In this document: positions 12,416 through 23,360 of the stretch, one piece after another
How the letters are laid out: each line of letters begins with the position of its first letter
Numbering within the stretch: position 1 is the first letter of the stretch
Origin: Odontocerum albicorne
Taxonomy: Eukaryota; Arthropoda; Insecta; Trichoptera; Odontoceridae
Length of the DNA stretch: 64,000 bases
Assembly (NCBI GenBank): GCA_949825065.1
Contig: OX463845.1
Span: 26,597,108-26,661,107, forward strand
Direction of reading: 5' to 3'
The notes under the pieces: generated by a model
What the model was told of the DNA's origin: nothing
What the model saw: only the letters and a program-made list of their open reading frames with translations
Databases searched by the model: none
Position numbers and translations under genes: made by a program

Positions 12416-12778
12416 ATTTACAACATCCTTTTTATTTATGTCCATAAGAGTTTTCATTGACTTCTTTCTTCGCTGAACTTTCGCAAAATGTTTTTTGACA
12501 ATAATATGAATTTTCTTCTTTAATTTTATTTAAAGTATACCATATAATTAGTACACTTGATATCAACTCAGGACAATTTCTTTATTGTTTTAACTATAAG
12601 GCTTGATTGTTTAAATGTTTCAAACAATCTGGTTATGTGATTTATGAGTTTGCAACGAAAGATTAGACATTTTAAGGAGTTCTGCTAAGTTAGTGTTTTT
12701 TTAGATGACGGGAGTTGAATGACATCTAGCGACAGAAAACCAAGTCAATGGAACGCTAAAACATGTATACATTCTCGA
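12416..12778. other. AT-rich stretch, nothing recognised
   Basis: No gene or repeat supported, apart from the gacatctagcg string near 12720 mentioned with the GC-rich island. Confidence 0.4.
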
Positions 12779-12779
12779 A

Positions 12780-13035
12780 CCGGAAAACATCAAAATCTGC
12801 TAAGATGAAAGTCCACAATAGTTTGAGTACCCCACCTTTGATATATGTAAGTGCAACGTGGGCATATAAAAGTCTACACTGAGAAAAATACCTAGGTGAC
12901 AATGTATGACAGAATACGCCATCAAGTGATTAAGGATGATTGTGAACCAAAAGTTAATTAATTAAATAAGACCAAGAAGAGTACTCTGAGATGATGTGGG
13001 CTTGTATAACTGAAGTATGAAAAAAAAATTGCAAA
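12780..13035 (+). mobile_element. LINE-X internal fragment, strongly diverged
   Basis: Matches the upstream half of the LINE-X segment: 'aaaatctgctaagatgaaag', 'agtgcaacgtgggcata', 'aatgtatgacagaatacg', 'gatgattgtgaacc' and 'ctctgagatgatgtgggc'. The 3' tail is missing. High divergence suggests an old copy. Confidence 0.7.
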
Positions 13036-14145
13036 ATAAACTTCGGAAAATATTTTCAACTAGGATAATTGATTACTGATAATAAACATGTCTAGGGAGA
13101 ACGAATATTTGTTAGTGCGAATATCTCTTAGATCTTATAAAAAAAGAACAAAAAGTATTTATCCCATTTAGGGCTACATTACTATTGTAGCTTTACTACG
13201 AGGACGCCATTTCAAGGCGACCTGTTAATAGGTACATAATTGCCCATTGTTACAGCTAGAATTTGCAAGCGAGGCTATAATTGCCGCAAATCTTAGGTGA
13301 CTGTTAAAAAAACAGCATTTATCGTCTGTCCCGACCTTTATATGGTGTCCATTTCAAACGGTTCTGATGCATTAAATTAATTTACGGGTCAATAAAAAGT
13401 TTTTTTCCTTCCACACGTTTCTTAGTGTTTTTTTGTAGTTGATAGTAACTTACTTTGAAAAGTCGTAAAATTAGTCTGAAAGGAAACGTATTGTATTTAA
13501 ATGTACTCACTTTACAAGAAACGATAAATACGATGAGACTTTGTTTTCAATGGAAGGTGGCTATCGCCTTTTAAATGTTTTCTATTTATATCAGCTTTGA
13601 ATAGACTATGTATTCTGAAAAAACTTACATTGAAATTAAGTTCGTGCCTACTTTGGATCTATTTAAGACAAATTTATATTCTGAAATACTTTAATCATTA
13701 AAAACTGTATAAGGTACAAGTAAACATATATCATAAATAATTGTGTTATATTTTATCTGAATGATATTAACACAATTGTTCACTGGAAAAGTCGATATTT
13801 ATAGAACAGAGCCCAAGACTTCTCTGACTTAATTTATACGCTTGTTTAAAAATATATTTTATTCTGTAAAACTATACTTATCAACCTCAGTCTCTTTATT
13901 ATGGCATTATGCTACTCACTCATTATACTGTATTGCATTACATTTTCATTATATACAGTACAACCCGGAAAGTTTACTGTCAATTCGCCCCCAACCTACC
14001 AGAAAGGTGTTAACGAACCTTTAATAAAAACCTTACTTAACCCTTTTTGAAATAAATTGAGCTTCAAAAGAAAACGAACCCGATTTATCAATAAGGCCGA
14101 CAATCGTTTTATCAATAAGGCCAAGAAGATCTACAAGTTAGTTTT
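13036..14145. other. Intergenic stretch, nothing recognised
   Basis: Around 13140-13380 the composition is more balanced (for example 'gaggacgccatttcaaggcg'), but no frame or repeat match is evident. The small plus-strand open frame at 13842-14024 shows no recognisable motif. Confidence 0.4.
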
Positions 14146-14149
14146 TAAG

Positions 14150-14350
14150 ATGCACTTTAATATGATAGTGGAGTTTGACGCAGATACCATTATATAATGA
14201 TGAAGTGTATGATCTCTTCAAATAATCGTGTCTCCAAGTATATTACGTTTGGAAGACTTCGATAGCTAGGGCACATATATCGAATGAAAGAGTCTCACCA
14301 CTCAAAGTACCACTTAAACAATAAGTCTTAAAGACATCGACAAGTTGACA
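14150..14350 (+). pseudogene. LINE reverse-transcriptase C-terminal fragment (different family)
   Basis: Translated pieces in order read YNDEVYDLFK, then after a stop RVSKYITFGRLR, a further stop, and LGHIYRMKES. This matches the typical arthropod LINE C-terminus 'NEELY.L..VVKYIK..RLRWLGHVYRM'. The wording differs from LINE-X, so it is a separate family. Two or more stops and a frame change show it is dead. Confidence 0.6.
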
Positions 14351-15085
14351 GGTCAAGTTTGAAATGAAAGACAAACGGGTGCATGCGCATAATAGTGGGG
14401 GTAAATTCTGGAAGATGTAAGGAGTGAGACTAGATTGTAAAGTCCTAGATGGTAATGATGAAAATTACATCTCATGTATTTAAATGAGGTTTTTTATTTC
14501 TTAGCTTTCCAAAACTTCTGCTTCGCGAAGTGCTGTCTAATATCGAAGGATGACCAGCACTTTGGAAACTTTTAATCTTGTTTACCTCAGTATATCTAGA
14601 CACAAACCACTCCAAATTCTTAAGCCAAAAGATGTGTCGTCATCCTTAATATCGCATGCCATTTATATTTCACTGAATGATCAGCTGTGTCATAATATAC
14701 TCGTATATATCGTGCGTCTCACTGCGTGACCGAGGTACTATTACTTGCAAATATTCAATGTTTTAAGCAATTCTCGGTCCTCATTCGTACGCACAAGCAC
14801 TTTCACATTTATAACACAATCCGTCCCGTGAATCTTAAGGATACGTCTGATGTATTCTGGTTCAATTCCAAAGAAGAAACTTACAAGATGTTGCAGTAAA
14901 CCATACACACGTTCAATTCCAGGCTCGGTCTTGGTTTATAAAAGGAGACACATCTTTATTTCCTGAGGGGAACCCGTTTTTCGTTTATCCATGTGCCCAA
15001 ATATTTATATTAATGGAATTGTACTGGTTTGCTATTAATAATAAGATTTAGACATGGTGCAGAATTTCTTCAAACTACTCATAAT
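14351..15085. other. Intergenic stretch, nothing recognised
   Basis: No coding pattern. One TACTCGTA octamer at 14698. Confidence 0.4.
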
Positions 15086-15121
15086 TTACCCTCACCGAGG
15101 GGAGAAACACGGCGCGGGGTT

Positions 15122-15225
15122 CGAGGTCCAGCAACGACGCGAAACTACGAGATCGAGCAACGACGCGAAACTACGAGGTCCAGCAACGACGCGAGACCAC
15201 GAGGTCTAGCAACGACGACGACGAC
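15122..15225 (+). repeat. 26-bp minisatellite, four units
   Basis: Unit 'cgaggtccagcaacgacgcg' plus six bases (aaacta) repeats at 15122, 15148, 15174 and 15200 with a few substitutions, ending in a (cga)n run. It is GC-rich in an AT-rich setting. The 26-bp period is not a multiple of three, so the open frame crossing it (15029-15229) is unlikely to be a protein repeat. Confidence 0.93.
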
Positions 15226-15555
15226 ATAAATTGCTAATAAATATATATTTTTTTATTATTCCCAGAAAGTAATTTTTATTTTGCATACTTAAAACTCTAA
15301 ATTGCCGTCAAATATAGTTTTAAGTAGAATTATAAAATAATTAACACGGTAGAAACCTTTCGAATTTATTTTTTTAATTGTTAGTACCCATTCCCTGTGT
15401 TTAGTCTGCAATCGTGACTTGTATCAACTGAAAAAAAAAACCTTAAGCGCCCTTCTTAGGAACGTAACATGGATTTTCAAAGATGTCTCTATCTATTAAG
15501 GAAAAGCGTTTTCATGAATCACATTACCTTTGGTCAGAAAATCTTTTACCATCTT
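15226..15555. other. AT-rich spacer
   Basis: Separates the minisatellite from the CpG-rich island. Nothing recognised. Confidence 0.4.
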
Positions 15556-15805
15556 CGAAAAGGTAAGACAAGCCGGAATGACAACAGACCTCAACGGTGT
15601 CCGGAGATTTACGACCGAGTCGGCCATTGTCGGCGTCTGTTACCCGTGACAAGACGAGGAATGTGTCGAGGTGGATCGGACAAAGGCGCACACCGGCCAG
15701 TAAGGCACACATGCAAATGTCTCTGCCTCTTATCAGCGCCATCTGCTCATGAAGACGGAAAGCGGCCGGTCTTAGAGAAGATCAAAAACTGTTCGGCCAG
15801 TTCCG
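15556..15805. other. CpG-rich island with open frames on both strands
   Basis: A 250-bp segment with many CpG dinucleotides and about 50% G+C stands out sharply from its surroundings. A plus-strand frame (15469-15861) and a minus-strand frame (15524-15742) are both open across it, as expected by chance in GC-rich DNA. Neither protein shows a domain I recognise. A strong splice-donor-like string, 'aaaaggtaaga', begins at about 15557. It may be a non-coding first exon, a promoter, or a diverged mobile element. The function is unknown. Confidence 0.4.
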
Positions 15806-16385
15806 GAATTCAATTCAAATTGATATTTTGTGAAAAATCCATTTATTTTTCTTTCTACTAAAAGTAATAGAACCTTAAAGCATCCCTGTCATGCCATGAT
15901 CTAATTGGCGTAGGCAGAGATAACGTATTTCCACTTCATTCTCTCCTGGCACATACATTCACGTCTACCGCGTCCATATACTCGTATTATACCTCACACA
16001 TACATACTCTTCTATTATAAAGGCTTTTATTTTTCCCTGTTTTGTAAATTAATTCATTTTTTCGTACCACGTTTCTGTAGGCCTTTTCAAACTTCTTACA
16101 CCTTCTACACTATTTGTTTAGATTATTTTTGTAAATCTTTAAAACCAGTTTATTAAAAAAACTGCCTCGTGGGAATAAAATATATATTTTTATTATTTTA
16201 AAAATAAACTTTAAAGGTGTGTATTTTGTATTTTCTAAAAATCATCTTGACAAAAATTAAATTCGATTGATTTTTACTGAATATGGCAGGGAATCTTTTG
16301 TTCGACAAACTTTTTTAAGTTTAGTTGCATGATTTCTTCCAAGTCAACGAACACAATATACTGATTATGAATGAAAGTGAACTTT
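15806..16385. other. Intergenic stretch, nothing recognised
   Basis: Short similarity to LINE-X ends ('gtaggcagagataacg' near 15911) may be a scrap but is too short to call. Otherwise no feature. Confidence 0.4.
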
Positions 16386-16715
16386 AGGCGTGTTAAGTAA
16401 TATGAAGGTGTGTTAAGTAATATGAAGACAAGCACTCTGAGATGATTTGGGCATGTGAAACAAATGAATGAAAAAATACTAACAAACAAATATAAAGTGC
16501 CAATGTGAGTGGAAGGCTTGAGAAAGAAAGACCAAGTAAATATGGTTCGATCAAGTGAACGGAAACGGGGAAATTCAGAGAAATCGCAAGAGTTGTATGA
16601 AAATATATACATATATGGATGTAGAAGAGGCCAAGCATGTGTGTTGAGAAAGAAAGGCGTGTCATCCTCCCCCCCCCTCCTTTAAGGAAATTACGTGATA
16701 GTACGTATTTGTTTA
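16386..16715 (+). mobile_element. LINE-X 3' fragment
   Basis: Blocks in order: a 22-bp tandem duplicate of 'gtgttaagtaatatgaag' at the 5' edge, 'ctctgagatgatttgggcat', 'aaacaaatataaagtgcca', 'gtgagtggaaggc', 'gaccaagtaaatatggttcg', 'tggatgtagaagaggcc' and a terminus near 'acgtgatagtacgtat'. A C-rich run (ccccccctcc, about 16670) replaces the usual 'tctgcctacc'. The longer minus-strand frames over it are antisense shadows. Confidence 0.85.
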
Positions 16716-16915
16716 AAGCTGGATATTTTCTCAATTATCTTCGAAAAAGTAAAATATGGGTTTAGTCTTTTTTGCATAATTAGTCCACTTCGTCAGAATG
16801 ATAAAACATTAAGAAATATTCATAAATTGAAATTACCTAAACGATCTCCGACAATAATTTATCAGCTTATTTCATGAGAAGATTTGAAGTAAGGTAAAAT
16901 TTCTTGTTGGAAGAA
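16716..16915. other. Short spacer
   Basis: Nothing recognised between the LINE-X tail and the SINE. Confidence 0.4.
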
Positions 16916-16917
16916 TG

Positions 16918-17095
16918 GACTCTTCGTGTGTCTAGATGGTAAGATCCGAGGTTTGCAGGTTCAATTTACGTTGTAACCTAAATTAAAAATATATGCAGTC
17001 TGGTTTTCACTTACGTTTTTAGCATCTTTCTAGTTGGTTAAAAGAGATTGTCACTTAGCAACAAACTTTCAAAATTTCACAGTATAGAACAAAAT
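16918..17095 (+). repeat. SINE family A copy, well preserved body
   Basis: Head: 'gtgtctagatggtaag' (A-box region) and 'gcaggttcaatttacg' (B-box). Body: 'cagtctggttttcactta', 'tttctagttggttaaaagag', 'attgtcacttagcaac'. This is one of the best examples of the family A body. Confidence 0.8.
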
Positions 17096-17454
17096 AATAA
17101 ACCAATAAATTAAAATAATACAATTTAATATTTTTTGAGGAGATTCGTCTGTGTTTTGGCAAAAGATCTTGTAATCAGTCACAATTAACCTAGTATCCTT
17201 ATTAAAGTGTTCCTTAGAAATAGAAGGTTTTACTCAGATAAAAGGAAATACTAACACAAGTCCAATATAAATATAGAATCGAATAGAGGAATTCGATCCA
17301 GATCCTTTAAGAATGATACAATGCGATGAACCAGATAAACGACCATGTAACATAGGAAATATATACCACATATACTTTTACATAAAATAAGATAAACTTA
17401 ATAATTACCATTAATTTTTCACAATATGTGAAGTTTAACATACTTAATGAATGC
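17096..17454. other. AT-rich stretch, nothing recognised
   Basis: No feature supported. Confidence 0.4.
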
Positions 17455-17457
17455 ATG

Positions 17458-18085
17458 TCGGAAATCGTGGTTTAACGGTTAGCATTCACGTAATAATACA
17501 AGCGAGCGTCCAAGGTTCGATTCATGGCAGATTCCATTCCAAACTAGTTATATTCTAAGACCGATTCATGGCAGATTCCATTCCAAACTAGTTATATTCT
17601 AAGACCGATTCATGGCAGATTCAATTCCAAACTAGTTATATTCTAAGACCGATTCATGGCAGATTCCATTCCAAACTAGTTATATTCTAAGACCGATTCA
17701 TGGCAGATTCCATTCCAAACTAGTTATATTCTAAGACCGATTCATGGCAGATTCCATTCCAAACTAGTTATATTCTAAGGCCGTTTTGAATCTGAATTTA
17801 CGTTTTTTATAGCTTATATCCCACGTATTATAAATTCTTATATCATTATTAAAAATACAACACAAAATAACGCTTTTTCAATTCTGACTAACTAAATTCT
17901 GCAGCAGCTGTCATTTTCGTAGTTAAATCTCCTTACCATCGGAACTTTGGGTTTAATGTATCAAGACTGTGTGCTTACGCGTGACAATACACGCACAGGC
18001 ATTTTTCATTCAAAAGTTACCTGAAAATTGTACTCGATCACTACAGGTAGCCTATCCATTTCAATTAATATAAAGTATATGTTAT
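17458..18085 (+). repeat. SINE family B copy with internal expansion
   Basis: The tRNA-like head has 'gtggtttaacggttagcatt' (A-box) and 'aaggttcgattcatgg' (B-box). The body matches the copy at 50225-50640 in the same order: 'aatctgaattta', 'acacaaaataacgct', 'ggaactttgggtttaatg', then 'tgtactcgatcac'. The head and body differ from family A, so it is a separate SINE. This copy is longer than its partner because a 44-bp block just after the B-box has been amplified (17518-17781). Confidence 0.75.
17518..17781 (+). repeat. Six tandem 44-bp units inside a SINE
   Basis: Unit starts lie at 17518, 17562, 17606, 17650, 17694 and 17738. Each begins 'cgattcatggcagattcc' and ends 'tatattctaagac'. Only one substitution is seen among the complete units (unit 3, attcaattcc), so amplification was recent or the array is homogenised. 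The other family B copy has a single, diverged unit at this place. Confidence 0.96.
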
Positions 18086-19370
18086 TGTTGGATAAATAAA
18101 CATATAGTTTATTTTCGAAAACTATCATTTTTTTTTCCTCGTAATTTTGAGATATTTTTGCCCCTGAAAAACATATATCTATAATTGTTTATAACATATC
18201 ATCACTACACTATTTATTCAAATTCTATAAAATCTAACATAAATTCGCCTAACATTCCAGAAATCATCCTTGGGAGCACAACTTGCCTGAAAAATAAGTA
18301 AGAAGAATTACAACTCAGTTTACGTGAATTTCATGTGTAAATTACTATACGTTTTGTACTGGTCACTCAACTTATCCTTAAGAGAGGAAAAATGAAGAAA
18401 ATTTTCAAGAAACAAAACTGAAAGAAAAATAGATATCTAGTCCTCTTTTTTCATCATCGTAATGAGACTGAAGTGTACTGGAATAATAAAATAACGTTGT
18501 CATTTTTTTTACTTTGACGCCATTTTTCCGATTTAGAATAAACCGACCCTGTGAAGGTATTCGATGAATTACCTACATATTTATACAATCTGAACGTCAC
18601 TACTAAAAAATGCCAATGCATTTACTTGGCGAATTAGTTTCAAAATCAAATAGAATTGAACAGTTTTACAATATGTCTTCGTGCTATAAAAGGAAATTGC
18701 GGAGGTAAGTTTATACAAGTCTAGGAAACAATGTTTGATAGGGAAGATATGTGTCGTGAGAAAGTCATTTCAAATGACCATATGCAAAATACTAGCACTG
18801 CGTCCACAAGATCTTGTCTCGATAAAGTTCAAAACGGTAATTTTTGTAATTAATTTGCGGTGCGCTGGAATCCTACACACGAGAAATTAATTGCAAAGGA
18901 CTCTGCGTTGAAAAGATACACGACAACGTTATTTAGACTGGGATTTTATACATTCATCAAACTCTGCATGGATTCTAATGAATAGGTATTAAAAATTATT
19001 TATGAGTTTATTTGAAATATTTTAAGCGATTAAATTTTGTTAATTCGTATATAAATAGGTACTAAAACATTTCATTAAAATGGTTACAGTAACGCACATA
19101 CCAACATAAGGATTAACTTTGTCACTGTCAGTGCTGAAAGATTCCTTGCATAACTCAACTTTTATGTATATTCATTTATTCACTCCGTATAATATTAATT
19201 AGAACCATTTAAAGAAATATGACAAAAACACAGGATTAAAAACATTAATGAAAGTATAAATTCAAACATTGATTATTATTGTATTATATTGCAAGTTCTT
19301 TGAATACGAGCAATTTTTTGGTTTAATTGTAATGTTACAATATCTTCAAATTAACCACAAACATGGTAAA
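18086..19370. other. Intergenic stretch, nothing recognised
   Basis: No gene, repeat partner or conserved-looking element was found by eye. Confidence 0.4.
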
Positions 19371-19371
19371 C

Positions 19372-19490
19372 AAGTGAATACCAGAGACATGCCTCTTTTT
19401 AAAAGATCTAGGTTCCAATAGGAATCAAATCCGCAACCTTGGAGCTGGAAGACAAGCGTCTTATCAATAAACCTACGAAGTTCTTTGGAT
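19372..19490 (-). repeat. SINE family A head, minus strand
   Basis: Reverse complement of the head: 'aggaatcaaatccgcaacct' contains the B-box complement, and 'gcgtcttatcaataaacc' the A-box complement. Part of the body ('cctctttttaaaag') lies to the left. Two abutting TACGAGTA octamers follow at 19512 and 19520. Confidence 0.7.
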
Positions 19491-20150
19491 TGTTCAAGTC
19501 TCTCTGTGGTGTACGAGTATACGAGTATAACTATGCAAAGGCAAAATACTTTCATTGAGATTAAACTATGAAAAATGACGTTAAATGGATGTAGAAAACG
19601 TTCATTAGGTGCTGATTTTTTATTTAAATTTAATGGTACAGCCATTGTCTGCAATAACTCAGAATAAAGACAGTTTTTTCAAATCAGCGCACACTTTAAT
19701 GGCATTATTTTAGTTAAAATTAATTTCGAGGGCAGATATTTTACACAATATTACAAACTGTTTTCTTGAAACAGGGGAGTAATGAAAAAATAATAAATCA
19801 TTTTTTTTTAAACACATCTATTTTATAATTATGAGTGGTTAAAAGTTACAGTCATTAAAACTATGCCACCGAAACCTTTTTAGATTGATTTCGATAGAAA
19901 TACTACCTATAGTAGAAGGTCTCATGTCGCAGCTTCCGAAAAATTTCAATGCACTTTTTTCGATCGTAATCAAGAGACTCCAAAACTACCGTCCGTTAAA
20001 AATTGTATCTTTATATTTGTTTTTAACTGACGTATAATGAAATATTTCTAACCGAATTATGAGATTCGTTCGAGAGAAATGGTCGAGTACCTACAGGGTA
20101 CCTTAAAACGGGAAATATCATTTTTTTTACACAGAGGCAAAATTTATCTA
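19491..20150. other. Intergenic stretch, nothing recognised
   Basis: Contains the double TACGAGTA at 19512-19527. No coding evidence. Confidence 0.4.
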
Positions 20151-20154
20151 ATTT

Positions 20155-20310
20155 TTACGGCCAGTGTCGGAAGTTACGGTTGTCTAGTTTGTTAGAAAAG
20201 ATTGCCACGTGGCAATAAGCTTACCAAATTAATATTCAATGAAGTATTTATCAAATATTTCATAGCTTCTGGTTGGTTTGAAGAGATTGTTACGCAGTAA
20301 TAAGCCAAAT
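20155..20310 (+). repeat. SINE family A body fragments
   Basis: Two successive body-like blocks occur: 'agattgccacgtggcaata' at about 20198 and 'ttctggttggtttgaagaga' at about 20267, each corresponding to the distal family A body. No head is visible. They may be two truncated copies or one duplicated internally. Confidence 0.55.
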
Positions 20311-20384
20311 AGAGAATCGTAAAATAAATTAATAAAATTTAGAATTTTTTAAGTGAGTGCATCGAGGTGAACATCTGGCAAACA

Positions 20385-20690
20385 CATATATCCCCAAAAT
20401 CTCCCCGCTGCTGGCCGAGATCGTCTCATCCCTCCCTTTCCCCCCTCCCTTCCCCATCCCTACACCGCCAGTCCTCAACCCGAATGTTAATAGTTAGAAG
20501 CGTGTATCTCGGTACCAGTTCAAACAGAATTTAGTCTTGTTTGTGCTCCCTGAAGATGAGGTAAAAGTCTTGAAACCGGTAGAGTTATACCGTTACAAAA
20601 AGTGGAATAAACAGTGTCTAATAAAACTAATTACAATGTCTTTAAACCTCCACAATGTTAATGCCTTAACTATAAATAAATAAAATATTT
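20385..20690 (+). mobile_element. Family HH1 retroelement copy with hammerhead-like core
   Basis: This is the plus-strand partner of the element at 8706-8981. Shared blocks are 'ctcggtaccagttcaaacag', 'tagtcttgtttg', the core CTGAAGA at 20550-20556 with GAAACCGGTA at 20572-20581, 'gttataccgt', 'gtggaataaacagtgt' and the tail 'ctttaaacctccacaatg'. The 5' side carries a pyrimidine-rich block (ctccctttcccccctccc). Stem I pairing is weaker here than in the other copy (one mismatch and one wobble). No clear TSD was found. Confidence 0.6.
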
Positions 20691-21285
20691 CAAAGCATCT
20701 AAATAGAATGTTTAATTTAAATAATGGTTTTGAAAAGTAAACCTAATTATGTAGTGGGAATCCCGTCACAAAAAAAACGGTCAACAATTCAATAAAATGA
20801 TCAACAACCATTTCACACTCGAGTCCACTTGATTTTCTCTCACCTCTCTCCGAAGGCACCCAAGAGTGTCTGTTCATTGTCTTGAACTTCTTGAGTTGCG
20901 ATACTTGAAAGAGCTTACTTTTCGGTGACTTGAATATATTTTATTCTCACAGATCTCAAATATTCTTGACATTCCTTGAAGGTCTTATCTTGATTATAAC
21001 AGATCTTCTTTGGAACGTTCAAGAACTCTTATGATTTTTTAATGTTTTTTGACTATGAATGGTTTAGGAATTTTAGTTATTTGTTTGATAAATCCGATTT
21101 TATATTGACAAGTGGATGCATTTTTATAAAGGTTTATTATGCATGAAAAAAAATCATAGGAATACCAAAGTGTTGAAGCTAAACTCAAACAAATAATATG
21201 CAACAAAAAATAATGCTTAATATTTTTGTATGACTATTTACTTAGAACCATCGTTTATTATTTTGGTTTAAGGAATGAATTAGAT
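20691..21285. other. Intergenic stretch, nothing recognised
   Basis: No feature supported. Confidence 0.4.
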
Positions 21286-21287
21286 TA

Positions 21288-21490
21288 ACGATTTCCATGG
21301 CTAGAAGGTAAAATGCTTTTTTTCTATTCTGGGGGTACGGGTTCGTGTACCATTGGTACCCAGATTTCTTAAAAGGGTTCTAGTCTGGATTTCACTTATG
21401 GCTTATTTGTAAAATTTTGGGTTAGTTGGGATTAATTATATAATAGCATGGCAATAAACCCGATAGGTTATAGTATTTACAATATAACAA
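21288..21490 (+). repeat. SINE family A copy
   Basis: Head 'tccatggctagaaggtaaaa' and 'gtacgggttcgtgtacc' are recognisable but diverged. Body: 'tctagtctggatttcactta', 'gggttagttgggatta', 'agcatggcaataaaccc'. The order matches family A. Confidence 0.65.
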
Positions 21491-22394
21491 AAGTTAATAC
21501 ATCATTAAACAATGCATATTTTTAATAGCAGGTATTTATTTACAATAGGTATTTATTCGAAAAAATATTATAAGTAGTAGGTTGTCCGGAATTTAATCTT
21601 AAAATTTTATATAGTTTTTATATTCAAATGTAATATTATTAAAAAGGGTCAACTCTGGCTGGTCAGCGGTGGAATAAGTATCTCTAGTTTGGAGTAGCTC
21701 CTCACACGCTAGATAGGTTGATATAATATGTTATAACCATGAACAAAACCGGGAGGATAATAATAGGATACTTAAAATCAACACCATTGAATAAAAACAC
21801 TAATTGATCACTATCGTCCTAGCTGAGAGATCTGTTGAAGTGTTACAGCTGATATAAAAAGAACAAAATAAGTCCATGACCCAATGCACCCCTTATATGG
21901 TCACGAGTCATCTATATCGAGATTTAAATCAAGTAATGATTTGATAAAGATAGCGGAAAAACGGACGATTCCTTTAGATAAAACGCGTTTTCTGAAATGA
22001 AAAGAAAAAACATCCACCAACTGGATATGGCTTTTGGAAAAGATAAAGTACTTGGAGAGCACTGAATAGACTTCAAATAAAATGATAAAATGCAAGGTGA
22101 ACATAATATAGAGAGATGAGGTTTCTTAGATAAAAGTAGCATTTAATGCAATTCAGGGGCACAACTTACATTACATGCTAGGTTGTCCGAATATCGAGAC
22201 TACATGCTCTGGGCAAGACCTGATTGATGCGAATAATAGGGTCTCTGTTGCATTTTACTAGAAACACGTAGCATATAGTAATTAATAATAAATTATCCAA
22301 ACACGGAAATAGCTCATTGAGATGTTGCATAATTTCTTTCGCTCAAACTATTTGATACTCAAACATCGTAGCGATTCACGCAACCAAGAGTCTC
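21491..22394. other. Stretch downstream of a mariner remnant
   Basis: This may hold the decayed C-terminal half of the mariner element whose N-terminus lies at 22395-22690. 'taggttgtccg' occurs at about 21579 and again at about 22180, resembling a mariner end. I could not identify the catalytic blocks here, so the boundary is not claimed. Confidence 0.3.
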
Positions 22395-22690
22395 AGTAAA
22401 CGCTCGTATTAAAAATGTTGGCTATTCTCGATCAAAGCCTTAATTTGGTCGTCATCAGTGATATTGGCCTTCGAGAACTGACACCATTTTCGAATTTCGT
22501 ATCACTTTTACAATTTTTAAACAACATTTAAACACGCGGTCGTTTACTGCGTCGTCGCCATTCACTGTATGCCTTTTTTGGCTTGAATCACATTATTTTA
22601 TTTTGCGGTAGTAAAAAAGCGACAAAAATCCCGAAAAAACAACTTATTTTGTTCCATCTTTAAAATGAACCCTAAACAATGACCAAAAAA
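22395..22690 (-). pseudogene. mariner transposase N-terminal remnant
   Basis: Minus-strand translation gives, with frame changes, MEQNKLFFRDFCRFF from about 22661, then QAKKAYSEW, NGDDAVNDRVFKCCLK, KSDTKFEN and DDDQIKALIENSQHF. This follows the order of a mariner N-terminus: an initial Met, the first helix-turn-helix with a YG(E/D)DA-type turn, the linker, then DDDQIKALIE and the second helix-turn-helix. At least two frameshifts and several stops make it inactive. The catalytic DDD half is not recognisable downstream. Confidence 0.7.
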
Positions 22691-22879
22691 GAAAGCTCAA
22701 TTATTTCTTTTCGTAATAACATACGAATACATTCAGCACGTTTTAAATTAAGCCAGAATCCAAAATTGGTCTTGCCAACATCTTCCAAGAAAAACCAAAA
22801 AAAATGCAGAACGACCCAGTAAAATAAATTCCCCCAAAAAAAATTTAAAAGAGGTATCCCTTATGGACTTATTTTCATA

Positions 22880-23000
22880 TGACAATTTCTTCCAACCAAC
22901 TTAAAATAAGTAAGGAGGTTTATAAAAATATCTTTCACCAGGAATCAAAGCCGAAATCTCCGAAGTTGAGCGTGTAATCAACTAGGCCACGGAGGTCATA
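22880..23000 (-). repeat. SINE family A copy, minus strand
   Basis: The right end carries the head complement: 'aaccaactaggccacggagg' reads as the common cctccgtggcctagttg in reverse, here as 'caactaggccacggagg'. The B-box complement is 'aggaatcaaagccg'. Body traces ('ttcttccaaccaac') lie to the left. Confidence 0.7.
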
Positions 23001-23142
23001 ATTTGTTTTTCCGTTTAATTATTTGTGTCATTTTATAAAATAAATATTAAGAAAATCTGTTTGAAAGAAATAATAGTTTTATTTGTGTGCATTTAATTGA
23101 ATAAATTTTTAGATATTTTTTAATGTAAATATCTTGACTCTT

Positions 23143-23360
23143 TCAAATTAAATGTAACAACCAAAGAACAAATATACCATACATGAACTCCTTAGGAATG
23201 ACAGTTGTAAACGACGTATTTCCTTTCTCTTGTCTCACGTCACACATCGAGTGTTCATTCAACAAGGAGGATTGTATGGACTTCAGAGAAGATAACCATT
23301 GAATTGTTTTACAAAGAACAATTCCGATGAGATTTGCTTCTGAATGAACTAAGATGGACT
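23143..23360 (-). CDS. Candidate internal exon, unidentified protein
   Basis: A minus-strand frame is open over about 72 codons after a good acceptor-like site ('cttttttttacttgcag', ending near 23361 on the minus strand). The peptide begins SILVHSEANLIGIVLCKTIQ and includes SLLNEHSMCDVRQEKGNTSF. Base composition here is more balanced than in the flanks. No domain or family is recognised. A convincing donor is not obvious (a GTATAT lies inside the last codons), so this may be chance. Upstream of the acceptor the same frame stays open but is AT-driven. Confidence 0.25.

Noticed and set aside
15736..15752. cagcgccatctg as an insect CTCF-type site
   Set aside because: One short match in a CpG-rich segment. 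Not testable from the sequence alone.
16274..16734. Two overlapping 112-113-codon minus-strand frames
   Set aside because: Antisense shadows of the LINE-X tail, whose plus-strand blocks match other copies.
17518..17781. Regular 44-bp repeats as a CRISPR array
   Set aside because: The whole 44-bp unit is repeated with no variable spacers, and the context is a eukaryotic SINE.
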